Positions 9,201-18,539 of a stretch of 42,358 bases of DNA are shown here, in pieces. Origin of the DNA: Chloroflexota bacterium. Its GTDB lineage: Bacteria > Chloroflexota > Dehalococcoidia > CAUJGQ01. Within the stretch, counting starts at the first letter, position 1; each line of letters starts with the position of its first letter. The translations under genes were made by a program, and so were the position numbers. The stretch lies in the NCBI GenBank assembly GCA_963170165.1, contig CAUJGQ010000013.1, positions 1 to 42,358 on the forward strand, written 5' to 3'. The notes beneath the pieces were generated by a model that had not been told where the DNA came from, searched no databases, and saw nothing but the letters and a program-made list of their open reading frames with translations.

Positions 9201-9266
9201 GCGCCCGGATGTCAGGGGTATAGCCGGGAGTATCGCCGCTTTGCCTGGTTGAAGGGAGGAGAGGAC

Positions 9267-10430
9267 ATGACCATCCGAACGTGCGCCTTCGCCGGATCAC
9301 GCCGCCTGGCGCCGGCCGCGCTGGTGCTGGCGGCAGCGCTAATGGTGGCGGCGTTGTCTGGCGGTCCGCGCCCGGCGGCCGCGAACTGGGACAGCGAGAC
9401 CGCCGCCTTTCTGACGCTGATCAACGAGCACCGCCAGCAAGGCGGCCGTGCGCCGTTGGCGGTCGATGCCGCGCTGCAACGAGCGGCCGAATGGCACAGC
9501 AATGACCAGCTGAACACCCGTGATTGTCCGGGGCAGCCGGACCCCGGCCCCAACGCCTGTGACCACACGGATACCCAGGGTCGCGATGCCGGCACGCGCA
9601 TCCGGCAGGGGTTCGGCTACACCGGCAACCGCACCGGCGAGAACATCTTTTGGGCGCTGCCGCAACCCGATGCACGGCAGGCGTTTGACGCTTGGCGTGA
9701 GAGTCCCGGACACAATGAGAACATGCTCCGGGCGGAATTCGGCGCAATCGGCATCAGCCGCCTGTGCCGCGCAGATGGTTGGTGCTTTTGGACCACCACC
9801 TTCGGCGATCGGGTGATCGAGCCCTTTACGCCGCCGGGTGGCGCTCCCGCTCCCACCCCAGCGCCGGCCACTCCGGCGGCGGCTCCGACACAGCCACCGG
9901 CCGCGCCTGGCACGACGCCACTGGCGGCTAACACCGGTTGGGACCAGGAGACGCAGAGCGCCCTTGACGCCATCAACGCGCATCGGGCCGCTCAGGCCAC
10001 ACCGCTGCCGCCGCTGGCGGTGGATGCCACCCTGCAGCGCATTGCGGCTTGGATGGTCAACGACCAGTTCACCAATCGTGACTGCCTGGGCAGGGCCGGT
10101 GAGGGCATCGTTACCTGCCGCACGCTCGATTCGTTGGTGCGAACCAAGGATGAGCGGCTGACCGCCTTCGCCTATCTGGGGACCGCCGAGGAGTTGTTCG
10201 GCTATGCCGGCCTGGACGGCCTGGCGGACATCACCAGCGGCGCGGGACTGTTCACCGCCTGGCGCGACTCCACCACCCGGCTGACACCCGACCGGTTGAT
10301 GCTGGACGGGAATGTCAGCGCCATCGGCCTGGCCCGCCAGTGCCGGACGCTGGCCTCCGGCCCCGCCTGCATGTGGGTGGCGTACTTCGGCAGCACCCTC
10401 ACCCAGCCGTTCACGCCGCCGGCCCCGTGA
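9267..10430 (+). CDS. Secreted protein with tandem CAP (SCP/PR1-like) domains
   Basis: ATG at 9267 follows AAGGGAGGAGAGG, an excellent ribosome site, and begins a signal peptide (MTIRTCAFAGSRRLAPAALV, hydrophobic core, cleavage near RPAAAN). The 387-residue protein has two CAP domains joined by a Pro/Ala/Thr linker at about residues 192-215. The first (about 40-190) has the expected INEHRQQGGRAPLAVD start, RTGENIFW, and the CAP motif GHNENML. The second (about 220-385) starts alike (INAHRAAQATPLPPLAVDAT) but lacks the GHNxNML motif. CAP proteins are extracellular and bind lipids or other partners; the role here is unknown. It stands alone between two STAND regulators and is followed by a strong hairpin. 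Confidence 0.88.
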   Translation: MTIRTCAFAGSRRLAPAALVLAAALMVAALSGGPRPAAANWDSETAAFLTLINEHRQQGGRAPLAVDAALQRAAEWHSNDQLNTRDCPGQPDPGPNACDHTDTQGRDAGTRIRQGFGYTGNRTGENIFWALPQPDARQAFDAWRESPGHNENMLRAEFGAIGISRLCRADGWCFWTTTFGDRVIEPFTPPGGAPAPTPAPATPAAAPTQPPAAPGTTPLAANTGWDQETQSALDAINAHRAAQATPLPPLAVDATLQRIAAWMVNDQFTNRDCLGRAGEGIVTCRTLDSLVRTKDERLTAFAYLGTAEELFGYAGLDGLADITSGAGLFTAWRDSTTRLTPDRLMLDGNVSAIGLARQCRTLASGPACMWVAYFGSTLTQPFTPPAP

Positions 10431-10439
10431 CCAGCGGCG

Positions 10440-10802
10440 GTGAGGAGGGCAGCCATCGGGCGCCGCCCTCCTCACTCCTGCGCATCGCGCCCGCTGGCGG
10501 TGGCGGTCCTTGCCGCGGTAATCATGGCTGGGCGCGCCCTTGGCCCGCTCGGCCCCGGCTATAACGCCTTCCACCGAGACCGGGCGGGCCGGACACCGGT
10601 AGCGCGCAACTCTACCTACTCCGGCGTCCAAAGCAAGGATCCGAACGGCTTCGATACCCGCGTGGTCACGGCCAGCACCGGCGGCGAGGAAGCACGGTGG
10701 CGCCAGGGCGAGACGCACACCGATGCGGCCGGCGGCATCACCATCCACATCGATGACATCGATCTCCTGCGCGGCACTGCCCAGGTCACCATCGGGCCGT
10801 GA
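10440..10802 (+). pseudogene. Open frame with secreted-peptidase-like C-terminal fragment
   Basis: The 406-bp gap between the CAP gene and the LuxR-type gene holds a 120-codon open frame. Its first part overlaps the hairpin and has no ribosome site; an internal ATG at 10524 is possible. The last 60 residues (FDTRVVTASTGGEEARW, then QGETHTDAAGGITIHI, ending GTAQVTIGP) resemble the small beta-sandwich found at the C-terminus of secreted proteases and anchored surface proteins. The rest of such a protein is missing. I read it as a gene remnant rather than a working gene, with low confidence. No other feature was seen in this gap. Confidence 0.33.
10441..10474 (+). terminator. Perfect hairpin after the CAP-protein gene
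   Basis: TGAGGAGGGC at 10441-10450 pairs perfectly with GCCCTCCTCA at 10465-10474, a 10-bp stem with a 14-nt loop. It begins 11 bp after the CAP gene stop. There is no clear T run, so termination efficiency is uncertain. Confidence 0.5.
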
Positions 10803-10836
10803 CCGCGTGTGCAGGCAGGGAGCGGAACGCAGCCTC

Positions 10837-13800
10837 CTACGCGACCAGCCCGTGGGCGTAGGCCCAGGCGACGGCGCGGGCACGGGAATCGACACCGAGC
10901 TTGTTGTAGAGGTTGAGCAGGTGCTGCTCGACGGTCTTCTCGGAGATGGTAAGGACGCCGGCGATACCGCGGTTGGTGTGGCCGGCGGCCAGCAAACGCA
11001 GGACCTCCGCCTCGCGCGGGGTAATGCCGCCGGGCAACGCAGGCGGGGCCACGGCGCCCAGGCTTTCCAGCAGCGCCTGGGCCCGGCGGCTGTCGGGTGC
11101 AAGCCCCCCCTCTTCGCACAGCGCGATGGCCCGATGCAGCACCTCGGCGGCGCGCCCCCGGTCGCCGCGGCGGCCACGCTGACGGTACAGCGCTCCGCGC
11201 GCCACCAGCGTCCGCGCCAGCGCCACCGTTAGCCCCTCCTCACCGGCGATGTGCGCGGCGCGGTCCAGGTGCGCTTCTGCTTCCTCCCATCGCTTGAGAA
11301 CGGTGGCAGCGCGGCCCAGTTCCAGCGGACCAAAGGTGGCCCCCTGGAGAAAGCACGAGAAGCGCTTGGCGGGCTCGTAGCGGTTCGTGAGGTCGTCACG
11401 ACGGCCGGTCATCGCCAATGCGCCCAGCAGCGGCAGGGCAGCAGTGGCCTGGGCCCAGCCCGCCGGCTCCCGCGGGACATTGGCCGCCAGCCAATCGAGC
11501 AGCCGGCCTGTCTCCTCCGGCGGGCGGTCCATCTCGACGGACTCGCGGGCGAAGTTGGCGCGGTAAGCGGCGACAAACAGCAGCGACTCGCGGAAGCGCA
11601 CATCCAGCCCCAGCGGCGGCTGCCACTCCAGCCCGCGCAGGCGGCGGCTCCAGGCGTGAGCGGCCACCAGCGCATAACCGAAGTAGGTGGAGCGCAGCCG
11701 CACCAGTGCGGGTAGCGTCTCATCGACCGTCCGCTCCAGCTCGTCCCAACGACCGAGCTGCAACAACGCCTCGGCGCGCAGCGCTCCGGCATCCACCAGC
11801 ATCGGCGCGCTGCCGGTCTCACGGGCCAGGCGGGCGGCCTCATCGAGCGCAGCCAGGGCAGCTCGCGGGCGTGCGGCACGCCCCAGCACTTCGGCCTCCC
11901 ACAGGCGGCACATCGCACCGGCGCGGCGGTCCCCCGCTCGGTCGCTCTCGTCCGCGGCGGCGCGGCACAGCGCCAAGAGCGGCTCGGTGGCCGGCTCGTT
12001 CCACAGCCCGGCAAGCACCCGCAGCAACCGCCACCACACCCCAGCAGCCGGCTCCGGCGGGGAGAGCGGACCGGCGGCCAGCCATTCGGCGGCCGGGAGC
12101 AGCTCGGCCGGGTCGTCCTGCATGAAGCGGGCATGGGCGCGCAAAAAGCGGATGCGAGCAGCCAGCGGCGTGCGCTCCTCTCCCAACAGCGTCAGGGCGG
12201 CATCGCAGCGGGCGACGGCGTCACGCGGGCGCAGCCGCGGATTGAGCTGCTCGGCCAGCAGCGCCAGCACCTCCGCTTCGGCGCGGTGGTTGCCGGTCCG
12301 CCGCCAGTGGGTAAGCACGGCCTCGGCCTCGCGCTCCGCCGCCGCGATATCACCGGCCCGGCCGTGTGCCTCCATCAGCCGGGTGCGGGCGCGGATCACG
12401 TTGCCGTCGTCCGGCAGCGGTGGCGGCGGCGCGGGGAGCGGCCGGAGGGGTGCAGGGGCCAGCGACGGTCCCCAGCCGGGGTCGCCGTAGGTGGGGTCGC
12501 TCAGGTCCGGCTCGTGAACAGGCACGGGGGCGGGTGATGCCAGCACCGGCATGGCGGCGATCTGCGGGTGCTCCTCCAGCAGCCGCACGGTGGCGCCCAG
12601 GAAGCGCGCGGTCTGCTCCTGCGCGCCCAGCGCTTCGGCCTCGTCGGCGGCGGCGCGGGCATAGGCCAGCGTACGATCGGCCGGGGCCAGCACACCGGCT
12701 TCCAGGTAGTGTTCGGCCACCTCGGCCGCTCCCTCGCGGCCACCGGCGGCGCGCGACTCGTGCAGCGCTCCGGCGACGCGCAAATGCAGCGACGCGCGGG
12801 CGACGGCGTTGAGTTCGCGGAGCACCGCCTCGCGCAGCAGGGCGTGGGTGAAGCCGTAGCGCGGCGTCGTGCCTGTCCCATGCTCGGTGAGGATATGGGC
12901 GTGCAGCGCTTCGTCGAGCGTGGTCGCCAGCTCGGCGAGCGACAGCGGCGTGATGCGCGCCAGCAGATCGAGCGGGCACTCGCGCCCGGCGACGGCTATC
13001 GCCTGCAGCAGTGTGTGACAGCCGGAGGATAGCCCGGACAGCCGCTGCTCCAGCACCCCACGCAGCGCCGCCGGCAGCAGCGGACGGCCGCCGTCGGGCA
13101 CAAGTGCGGCGGCGCGGGCGAGCTGGCTCAGGTAGAACGGGTTCCCCTCCGCCAGGCGAAGCACCTCTTCTACGGCGTGATCAGACAGCGGCGCGGGGGC
13201 GAGTGCCAGCGCGAGATGGCGGGCGGCGGCCGGCTCCAGCCCGTTCAGGCGCAAATCGGCGAAGCGACCCTCGCGGGCGGCGTCCTCCAGCACCGGCCGC
13301 CAGCGCGCTGCCGCTTCACCGTCATCGCGATACGTGCAGATCAACAGCAGCGGTAGCGTCTTGGCCAGCCGCACGGTATACCGCATCAGGTTGAGGGTGG
13401 GCAGGTCGAACCACTGGAGGTCATCGGCGATGATCACCAGCGGGCGCTGGGCGGTGAGGCCGCGCAGCAAATCGACCAGGGCGGTGAGGATACGGGCGTT
13501 GGCGGCGGCGTCACGCGCCTCGAAACCGGCGGTAGAGCCACCGGGCAGGTCCTGCGCCCCGCGCAGGGCGGCGATCAGCTCGGGTAGACCGGCGGCGGGT
13601 ACCGGTGGCACGCCAGCCCGAGCGGCGGCGGCGGTCTGGCTCGCCACCTCCAGATGCAGTGCCTCCGTCAGCGCCCAGTACGGCAGGCCGGCGCTGGGCT
13701 CGAAGCCGCGCAGGTGGAAATCCCAGCAGTGCTGAGCTTTGGCGTAGGCGAAGGCAGCCTCCACCAGCCGGGTCTTGCCGATGCCGGCCGCGCCGGAGAC

Positions 13801-14001
13801 GCCGGTTACGCCACCTTGCCCGGCGTTGGCACGGTCGATGTGCTCGCGCAGGAAGGCCAGCTCACGGTCACGGCCGGTGAGTGGCGCCGTCTGGACGGGC
13901 GCGACGGGGCGCGTGCAGCCACAATGCGGGCAGGCCACATGCGCCTGCGCCAGCACGCCACCACAAAACAGGCACACCAGGGCCGTCTCGTGTGCGTTCA
14001 T
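10837..14001 (-). CDS. Zinc-ribbon STAND ATPase with C-terminal LuxR-type HTH
   Basis: The 1054-residue protein begins with a zinc ribbon (C10-x2-C13, C24-x2-C27). An AAA/STAND ATPase domain follows: Walker A GAAGIGKT (70-77) and Walker B PLVIIADDLQWFD (about 187-199). A long alpha-helical TPR-like region comes next. The C-terminal 65 residues are a LuxR/GerE helix-turn-helix (ITPREAEVLRLLAAGHTNRG, then ISEKTVEQHLLNLYNKLGV). This is the large ATP-binding LuxR (MalT-like) class, which binds a ligand and activates transcription. ATG at 14001 is chosen over the open frame to 14289 because the zinc ribbon starts there and AGGGGCAG precedes it. The gene upstream (DDN-like) is divergent, with a 139-bp gap. 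Ligand and targets are unknown. Confidence 0.9.
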   Translation of the reverse strand: MNAHETALVCLFCGGVLAQAHVACPHCGCTRPVAPVQTAPLTGRDRELAFLREHIDRANAGQGGVTGVSGAAGIGKTRLVEAAFAYAKAQHCWDFHLRGFEPSAGLPYWALTEALHLEVASQTAAAARAGVPPVPAAGLPELIAALRGAQDLPGGSTAGFEARDAAANARILTALVDLLRGLTAQRPLVIIADDLQWFDLPTLNLMRYTVRLAKTLPLLLICTYRDDGEAAARWRPVLEDAAREGRFADLRLNGLEPAAARHLALALAPAPLSDHAVEEVLRLAEGNPFYLSQLARAAALVPDGGRPLLPAALRGVLEQRLSGLSSGCHTLLQAIAVAGRECPLDLLARITPLSLAELATTLDEALHAHILTEHGTGTTPRYGFTHALLREAVLRELNAVARASLHLRVAGALHESRAAGGREGAAEVAEHYLEAGVLAPADRTLAYARAAADEAEALGAQEQTARFLGATVRLLEEHPQIAAMPVLASPAPVPVHEPDLSDPTYGDPGWGPSLAPAPLRPLPAPPPPLPDDGNVIRARTRLMEAHGRAGDIAAAEREAEAVLTHWRRTGNHRAEAEVLALLAEQLNPRLRPRDAVARCDAALTLLGEERTPLAARIRFLRAHARFMQDDPAELLPAAEWLAAGPLSPPEPAAGVWWRLLRVLAGLWNEPATEPLLALCRAAADESDRAGDRRAGAMCRLWEAEVLGRAARPRAALAALDEAARLARETGSAPMLVDAGALRAEALLQLGRWDELERTVDETLPALVRLRSTYFGYALVAAHAWSRRLRGLEWQPPLGLDVRFRESLLFVAAYRANFARESVEMDRPPEETGRLLDWLAANVPREPAGWAQATAALPLLGALAMTGRRDDLTNRYEPAKRFSCFLQGATFGPLELGRAATVLKRWEEAEAHLDRAAHIAGEEGLTVALARTLVARGALYRQRGRRGDRGRAAEVLHRAIALCEEGGLAPDSRRAQALLESLGAVAPPALPGGITPREAEVLRLLAAGHTNRGIAGVLTISEKTVEQHLLNLYNKLGVDSRARAVAWAYAHGLVA

Positions 14002-14140
14002 GCTCTGCCCCTGAACCGCAGGGTGAGTGTAGTCCCCTCCCGGCAAAAAGGGTAGCGAAATGGTTTGGTCCTTGATCCGGGCTGCGCTGGCTGTTCCACT
14101 ACCAGCAAGCCCGGCGGCAGGATGATCGGTTACACAGGCG

Positions 14141-14650
14141 GTGACAGCGGTGCGTAAGCGGATAGCGACTTGGGGACAGCGGACGTTCACGGGGCTGCAC
14201 GCGCGGCTGTACACACTGACGGGCGGCCGGATCGGCGGCCGGATCGGCGGGGCGCCGGTGCTGCTGCTGTACACGACCGGCCGGCGCACCGGCCGCCGCC
14301 GGGTAACGCCGCTGTGCTACCGGCGCGATGGCCGTTCGCTGGTGCTGGTGGCGAGCAACGGTGGCGCCGCGGCGCATCCTGCCTGGATGCGCAACCTGCT
14401 GGCACTGCCGGATGTCGAGGTGCGGGTTCGCCGCCGGCTGCTACCGGTACGCGCCGAGCCGGCCCCGCCGGAGGAGCGCGCCCGCCTGTGGCCGCTGATG
14501 GTCGAGACCTACCCCGGCTACCAGGGCTACCAGGAGCACACCGAGCGGGAGATCCCGGTCGTCGTGCTGCGTCCGCGCCCGGCGAACCCAACCGCCAGTT
14601 CAGCTTCACCGAACACGACCCCGGCGGATGATGCGGGCCTGATACAGTGA
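14141..14650 (+). CDS. Deazaflavin (F420)-dependent nitroreductase-like (DDN family) protein
   Basis: The 169-residue protein matches the DDN/Rv3547-type split-barrel family. Signature stretches are GRIGGAPVLLLYTTGRRTGR, TPLCYRRDGRSLVLVASNGG, and HPAWMRNLLALPDVEVRVR. Members bind F420 or a related cofactor and reduce quinones or nitro compounds, mostly at the inner membrane. GTG at 14141 or GTG at 14150 could start it; both keep all conserved parts. The last 25 residues (after PRPA) are low-complexity and probably unstructured. An MMPL exporter starts 54 bp downstream, so the two may share a transcript. F420 use is a family inference, not shown by the sequence. Confidence 0.85.
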   Translation: MTAVRKRIATWGQRTFTGLHARLYTLTGGRIGGRIGGAPVLLLYTTGRRTGRRRVTPLCYRRDGRSLVLVASNGGAAAHPAWMRNLLALPDVEVRVRRRLLPVRAEPAPPEERARLWPLMVETYPGYQGYQEHTEREIPVVVLRPRPANPTASSASPNTTPADDAGLIQ

Positions 14651-14704
14651 ATTGCGATTCCCCTCACAAGACCGGCGGGACCGGCCGGCGCTGGAGCCTC
14701 TCCC

Positions 14705-16918
14705 ATGCAAGCTTCTCCTTCAACCCGCCCCGGCCTGTTGGAGCGGTGGGCACGGTTTACCGTGCGCCGCCGGCGGCTGGTGCTGGCGCTCTCGTTGTTG
14801 ACGCTGGCGGTGTTGGTCGTCCTGATGCGGACGGCGGGCGGCGCCTTCTCCAACAGCTTCACGCTGCCCGGCACCGAGTCGCAGCGCGCCTTTGACCTGC
14901 TGCGGGAGCGCTTTCCTCAGCGTGCCGGCGATGAAGCACAGATCGTCTTTCAGTCTCCCACCGGCGTGACCTCACCGGAGATGCGCAGCCGCATCGATGA
15001 CATCCTGGCACGGGCACGGCAACTACCGGGCGTCGTCGAGGTCGGGACGCCCTGGCAGACCACCGGCCGCGGCGCCGTCTCGCCGGATGGAACCATCGCG
15101 TACACCGCCATCGCCTACGAGGGCGCCGGCCGGGCCGTGCCGCGCGACCAGATTCACGCGCTGTTCGACTTCCGCGAGCAGGTGAGCGGCGATGGGCTGC
15201 TGGTGGAGGTGGGCGGCAACGCCGTGCAGAGCAACGAGCAGGAGCCGCCCGGCTCTTCCGAAGCGATCGGCATGTTGTTTGCTGTCTTTATCTTGCTGAT
15301 CGCCTTCGGCTCCGTGGTGGCGATGGGACTGCCGATCGTCACGGCGCTGGTCGGGCTGGGGGGCTCCTTCGCGCTGATGGGGCTGGCCGCCAACGTGCTG
15401 GACCTGCCGTTGTTCTCTGGCTCCTTCGCCTCGATGATCGGCCTAGGCGTGGGTATCGACTACGCGCTGTTCATCGTCACCCGCTACCGCGAGGGGCTGG
15501 CGGCCGGCATGGAGCCGGAAGACGCCGCCGCCGCCGCGGTCACGACCGCCGGTCGCTCGGTACTGTTCGCCGGGCTGGTCGTCGTCGTCTCGCTGCTTGG
15601 CCTGCTGGCGATGGGCATCCCTTTCATCGGCGCGCTCGGCATCGCTGGGGCAATGGTCGTTGGGGTGACGGTGCTGGTGGCGCTAACGCTGCTGCCCGCA
15701 CTGCTGGGCTTTGCCGGGCGGGCGGTGGACCGCTGGCGGCTGCCGATGTTCCATGCCACCGATACCGGCGACCCGCGCTCGATGGGCTACCGGCTGTCGA
15801 TGGCAATTCAGCGGCGGCCGCTGGTGTGGTTTGCCTGCTCGCTGGCGCTGCTGCTGGTGCTTGCCACACCGGCGCTGGACACGCGCTTGGGCTTCTCCGA
15901 CGCCGGCAACGCCAGCGAGAAACTGCACTCTCGCCGGGCGTATGACCTGCTGGCGCAGGGGTTTGGCCCCGGCTTTAACGCGCCGCTGACGGCTGTCTTC
16001 GACCTGCGCGGCGCACAGAACGGCGGCGCCCCCGCCGAGCGGCTGGCCGGAGTACGCGAGGCGCTGGCCGCCTGGCCGGGCGTGGTGGCCGTCTCGCCCG
16101 TCATTCCTAACCCGGCGGGCGACGCCGCCATCATCACCGCGATCCCCGCCTTTGGTCCGCAGGACAAGCAGATGGAGCAAATGGTTCACGATCTGCGTGG
16201 AAAGGCCCTGCCCCAGGCCACGGCCGGTACCGGTATCCGCGGCTATGTTGCCGGTCCTACCGCCGCCTTCATCGATATCGGCGACCGCATTCGCGAACGG
16301 ATGCCGCTGTTCTTCGGCGCGGTAATCGGCCTGTCGTTCTTGTTGCTGGTGGTGGTGTTCCGCTCGATTGTCGTGCCGCTGAAGGCGGCGATTATGAACA
16401 TGCTGTCCATCGGCGCGGCGGTGGGGGTGATTGTGGCCGTCTTCCAGTGGGGCTGGGGGGCGGAGCTGCTGGGCGTGCGGGCCGGCATCATCGAGGTGTT
16501 CCTGCCGATGATGCTGTTCGCCATCCTGTTCGGCTTGTCCATGGATTATGAGGTGTTCCTCATTAGCCGCATCCGCGAGGAATACCTCCGCACGCGCGAC
16601 AACGCCAGCGCGGTGGCGCACGGCCTGTCTGTGACAGCCCGCGTCATCACCGCCGCCGCCTCGATCATGATCGTCGTCTTTATGAGCTTTGTGCTGGGGC
16701 CGGAGCGGGTGATCAAGGAGTTCGGGGTAGGGCTGGCCACGGCCATCTTTGTCGATGCCACCATCGTCCGCCTGATTCTCGTCCCTGCAACGATGGAATT
16801 GCTGGGCGACGCCAACTGGTGGCTGCCGAAGTGGCTGGACCGGCTGCTGCCCAACCTCGATATCGAAGGTGCGGGCAGCCACGCGCCCGCTAACCACCGG
16901 GGTGCTGCGGCGGATTAG
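14705..16918 (+). CDS. MMPL/RND-family membrane transporter
   Basis: The 737-residue protein has the duplicated MMPL layout: a first transmembrane helix (LVLALSLLTLAVLVVLM), an extracytoplasmic loop, five helices, then the same pattern again. The conserved segments ASMIGLGVGIDYALFIVTRY and LFAILFGLSMDYEVFLISRI carry the G-x-D-Y motif in TM4 and TM10 that relays protons in this family. Mycobacterial MmpL proteins export lipids; in other actinobacteria and Chloroflexota the substrates are mostly unknown. ATG at 14705 gives the usual short cytoplasmic N-terminus. Upstream lies the DDN-like gene, downstream the MFS exporter gene on the same strand. Confidence 0.93.
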   Translation: MQASPSTRPGLLERWARFTVRRRRLVLALSLLTLAVLVVLMRTAGGAFSNSFTLPGTESQRAFDLLRERFPQRAGDEAQIVFQSPTGVTSPEMRSRIDDILARARQLPGVVEVGTPWQTTGRGAVSPDGTIAYTAIAYEGAGRAVPRDQIHALFDFREQVSGDGLLVEVGGNAVQSNEQEPPGSSEAIGMLFAVFILLIAFGSVVAMGLPIVTALVGLGGSFALMGLAANVLDLPLFSGSFASMIGLGVGIDYALFIVTRYREGLAAGMEPEDAAAAAVTTAGRSVLFAGLVVVVSLLGLLAMGIPFIGALGIAGAMVVGVTVLVALTLLPALLGFAGRAVDRWRLPMFHATDTGDPRSMGYRLSMAIQRRPLVWFACSLALLLVLATPALDTRLGFSDAGNASEKLHSRRAYDLLAQGFGPGFNAPLTAVFDLRGAQNGGAPAERLAGVREALAAWPGVVAVSPVIPNPAGDAAIITAIPAFGPQDKQMEQMVHDLRGKALPQATAGTGIRGYVAGPTAAFIDIGDRIRERMPLFFGAVIGLSFLLLVVVFRSIVVPLKAAIMNMLSIGAAVGVIVAVFQWGWGAELLGVRAGIIEVFLPMMLFAILFGLSMDYEVFLISRIREEYLRTRDNASAVAHGLSVTARVITAAASIMIVVFMSFVLGPERVIKEFGVGLATAIFVDATIVRLILVPATMELLGDANWWLPKWLDRLLPNLDIEGAGSHAPANHRGAAAD

Positions 16919-17003
16919 TGCACCACCACCGATGATCTGACTCCGTAAGGCTCATGGTGATGCCGGCAAGAGACAGGCGCTCCACCGGCCAGTGGCGTCG
17001 CGG

Positions 17004-18293
17004 ATGAGTGGGGGGGCAGGACGCGACGGCGTGGCTGACCGAAACGCTGCTCGCAGGCGGCGCGCCGGGCTGCGTGGCGCTGCTGCCCGTGGTTTGCCGG
17101 CGCTCTCCGCGCCCGCGTTCCGGAGATACTGGCTCGGCATCGCGGTCGCGGAAGGCTCCACATCGATGTTCCAGCTCACGGCCGCGTGGCTGGTCTATGA
17201 GCTGACCGCGCCACCACTGAATGTCGCGTTCATGCTCGGCGTGCTCGAGTTCTGTCGCACGGTCCCGATGCTGGCACTGGTCCTGGCCGGTGGGGTGATG
17301 GCCGACCGGTTCGGCCGTCGCCGGATCCTGATGCTCACGAACGCCGCCGCCGCCGTCTCGGTGGCGGCGTTCGGCATCGTGGTGCTGGCGGGGTGGGTCA
17401 CGGTCTGGCTGGTGCTGATCGTGGCGCTGCTGATGGGATGCGCGATGGCCCTCAACCGCCCGGCACACCAGGCGTTTATCCGGGATCTGGTGCCGGTGGA
17501 GTCGCTCCAGAACGCGGTTGCCCTCGTGGCCCTGATGCAGAAGGTGCTGCGGATCGGCGTGCCGCTGCTTGCCGGCGCGCTGCTCGCCGCCGGTAGCGCA
17601 GCGACGCCGCTGCTGCTCGCGGCCACCGGCGCTGCCATGATGGCGCTGCTCCTGCTCACGATCCGTGTGCCGCAACCGTCGTTACCTGCCGCCGGCATCC
17701 TCACGTCCCTGGGAGAAGTGCTCCACTACATCCGGTCAGATCGGCTGGTCGCGGTGTTGCTGCTGCTCGAGACGATTCCCGGTCTGTTCGCGTTGCCGTA
17801 CGGCGCGCTGCTCCCCATCTTCGCCGATGCGATCCACGGGCGCGGGGCAGCGGGCCTTGGCGTGATGAATGCGTTGGGCGCCATGGGCGGGCTGGGTGGC
17901 GCACTGCTCCTGACCCTTGTCTCCGGTACACGACGGCGCGGGACGCTGCTGATCGGCGCGATTGCCGCACTCGGCAGCGCACTGATTGTCTTCTCGCTCA
18001 CCGATCATTGGCCGCTGGCGCTGGCCATGCTGGCCCTGGTGGGGTTTTTCGACACACTCTACATCCTCTCCATCTCCGGGCTGCTGCTCGCGAGGGCGCC
18101 GGAGCATCTGCGCGGGCGGGTGATGAGTGTATTCACTCTGGCGGATATCGGGATGACACCGCTGGGCAGCTTGATGGTTGGCGGACTGGCCGCCATCATC
18201 GGCGCGCAGGCCGCGCTGACAACCAGCGGCGCCGTCGTGGTCACCGGCGTCGCCGGCGTGGCCGCCCGATTCCCTCGCCTCCGCCGGAGTTGA
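17004..18293 (+). CDS. MFS transporter (EntS/MFS_3-type)
   Basis: The product has about 12 hydrophobic helices and the MFS loop motif GGVMADRFGRRRILMLTN between helices 2 and 3. The sequence (FRRYWLGIAVAEGSTSMFQL, then AMALNRPAHQAFIRDLVP) is typical of the EntS-like branch, drug or siderophore exporters driven by the proton gradient. The frame opens at GTG 16992. ATG at 17004 is preferred by codon type, but neither has a strong ribosome site. The first 35 residues are Arg/Ala-rich and cytoplasmic. It follows the MMPL gene by 85 bp. The substrate cannot be read from the sequence. Confidence 0.88.
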   Translation: MSGGAGRDGVADRNAARRRRAGLRGAAARGLPALSAPAFRRYWLGIAVAEGSTSMFQLTAAWLVYELTAPPLNVAFMLGVLEFCRTVPMLALVLAGGVMADRFGRRRILMLTNAAAAVSVAAFGIVVLAGWVTVWLVLIVALLMGCAMALNRPAHQAFIRDLVPVESLQNAVALVALMQKVLRIGVPLLAGALLAAGSAATPLLLAATGAAMMALLLLTIRVPQPSLPAAGILTSLGEVLHYIRSDRLVAVLLLLETIPGLFALPYGALLPIFADAIHGRGAAGLGVMNALGAMGGLGGALLLTLVSGTRRRGTLLIGAIAALGSALIVFSLTDHWPLALAMLALVGFFDTLYILSISGLLLARAPEHLRGRVMSVFTLADIGMTPLGSLMVGGLAAIIGAQAALTTSGAVVVTGVAGVAARFPRLRRS

Positions 18294-18539
18294 CGCACTC
18301 TGCCGCGTGGACGTATGTCATCACCGTCACCGAAGGGGGGAGGAATTCGATAGGCCAGCCAGATAGCCGGCGGCGCGGTGGCCGGTATCTGCGGGGAAAC
18401 CCATGCTGGTTGTAAGCTACAAGCGGCCGGCCGTCAGCGGGACGGTCTCAGCACCTCCGACCTCTCCCGCCAGGCTCGCGGGCGAGAGCGAGCGGTGCTG
18501 ACCGCCGAGCCGCCGGCCTGCTCCCAAGGAGGTCCCGAG

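Noticed and set aside
10428-10474. A third possible selenocysteine UGA: the CAP gene stop is followed by an in-frame open frame and a hairpin whose loop starts 20 nt downstream.
   Set aside because: The CAP domain is complete at the stop, the codon sits in an Ala-Pro-rich tail with no Cys counterpart expected, and the loop is 14 nt and starts with A. A terminator explains the hairpin better.
9339-11177. Very long antisense open frames opposite the CAP, MMPL, STAND and CEMIP-like genes.
   Set aside because: They follow the codon pattern of the real genes in a GC-rich genome, have composition biased to Arg, Ala, Gly and Pro, and show no domain signature.
18410-18422. Short inverted repeat TTGTA-AGC-TACAA before the M48 gene.
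   Set aside because: Only 5 bp per arm and far (117 bp) from the start; not distinguishable from chance.
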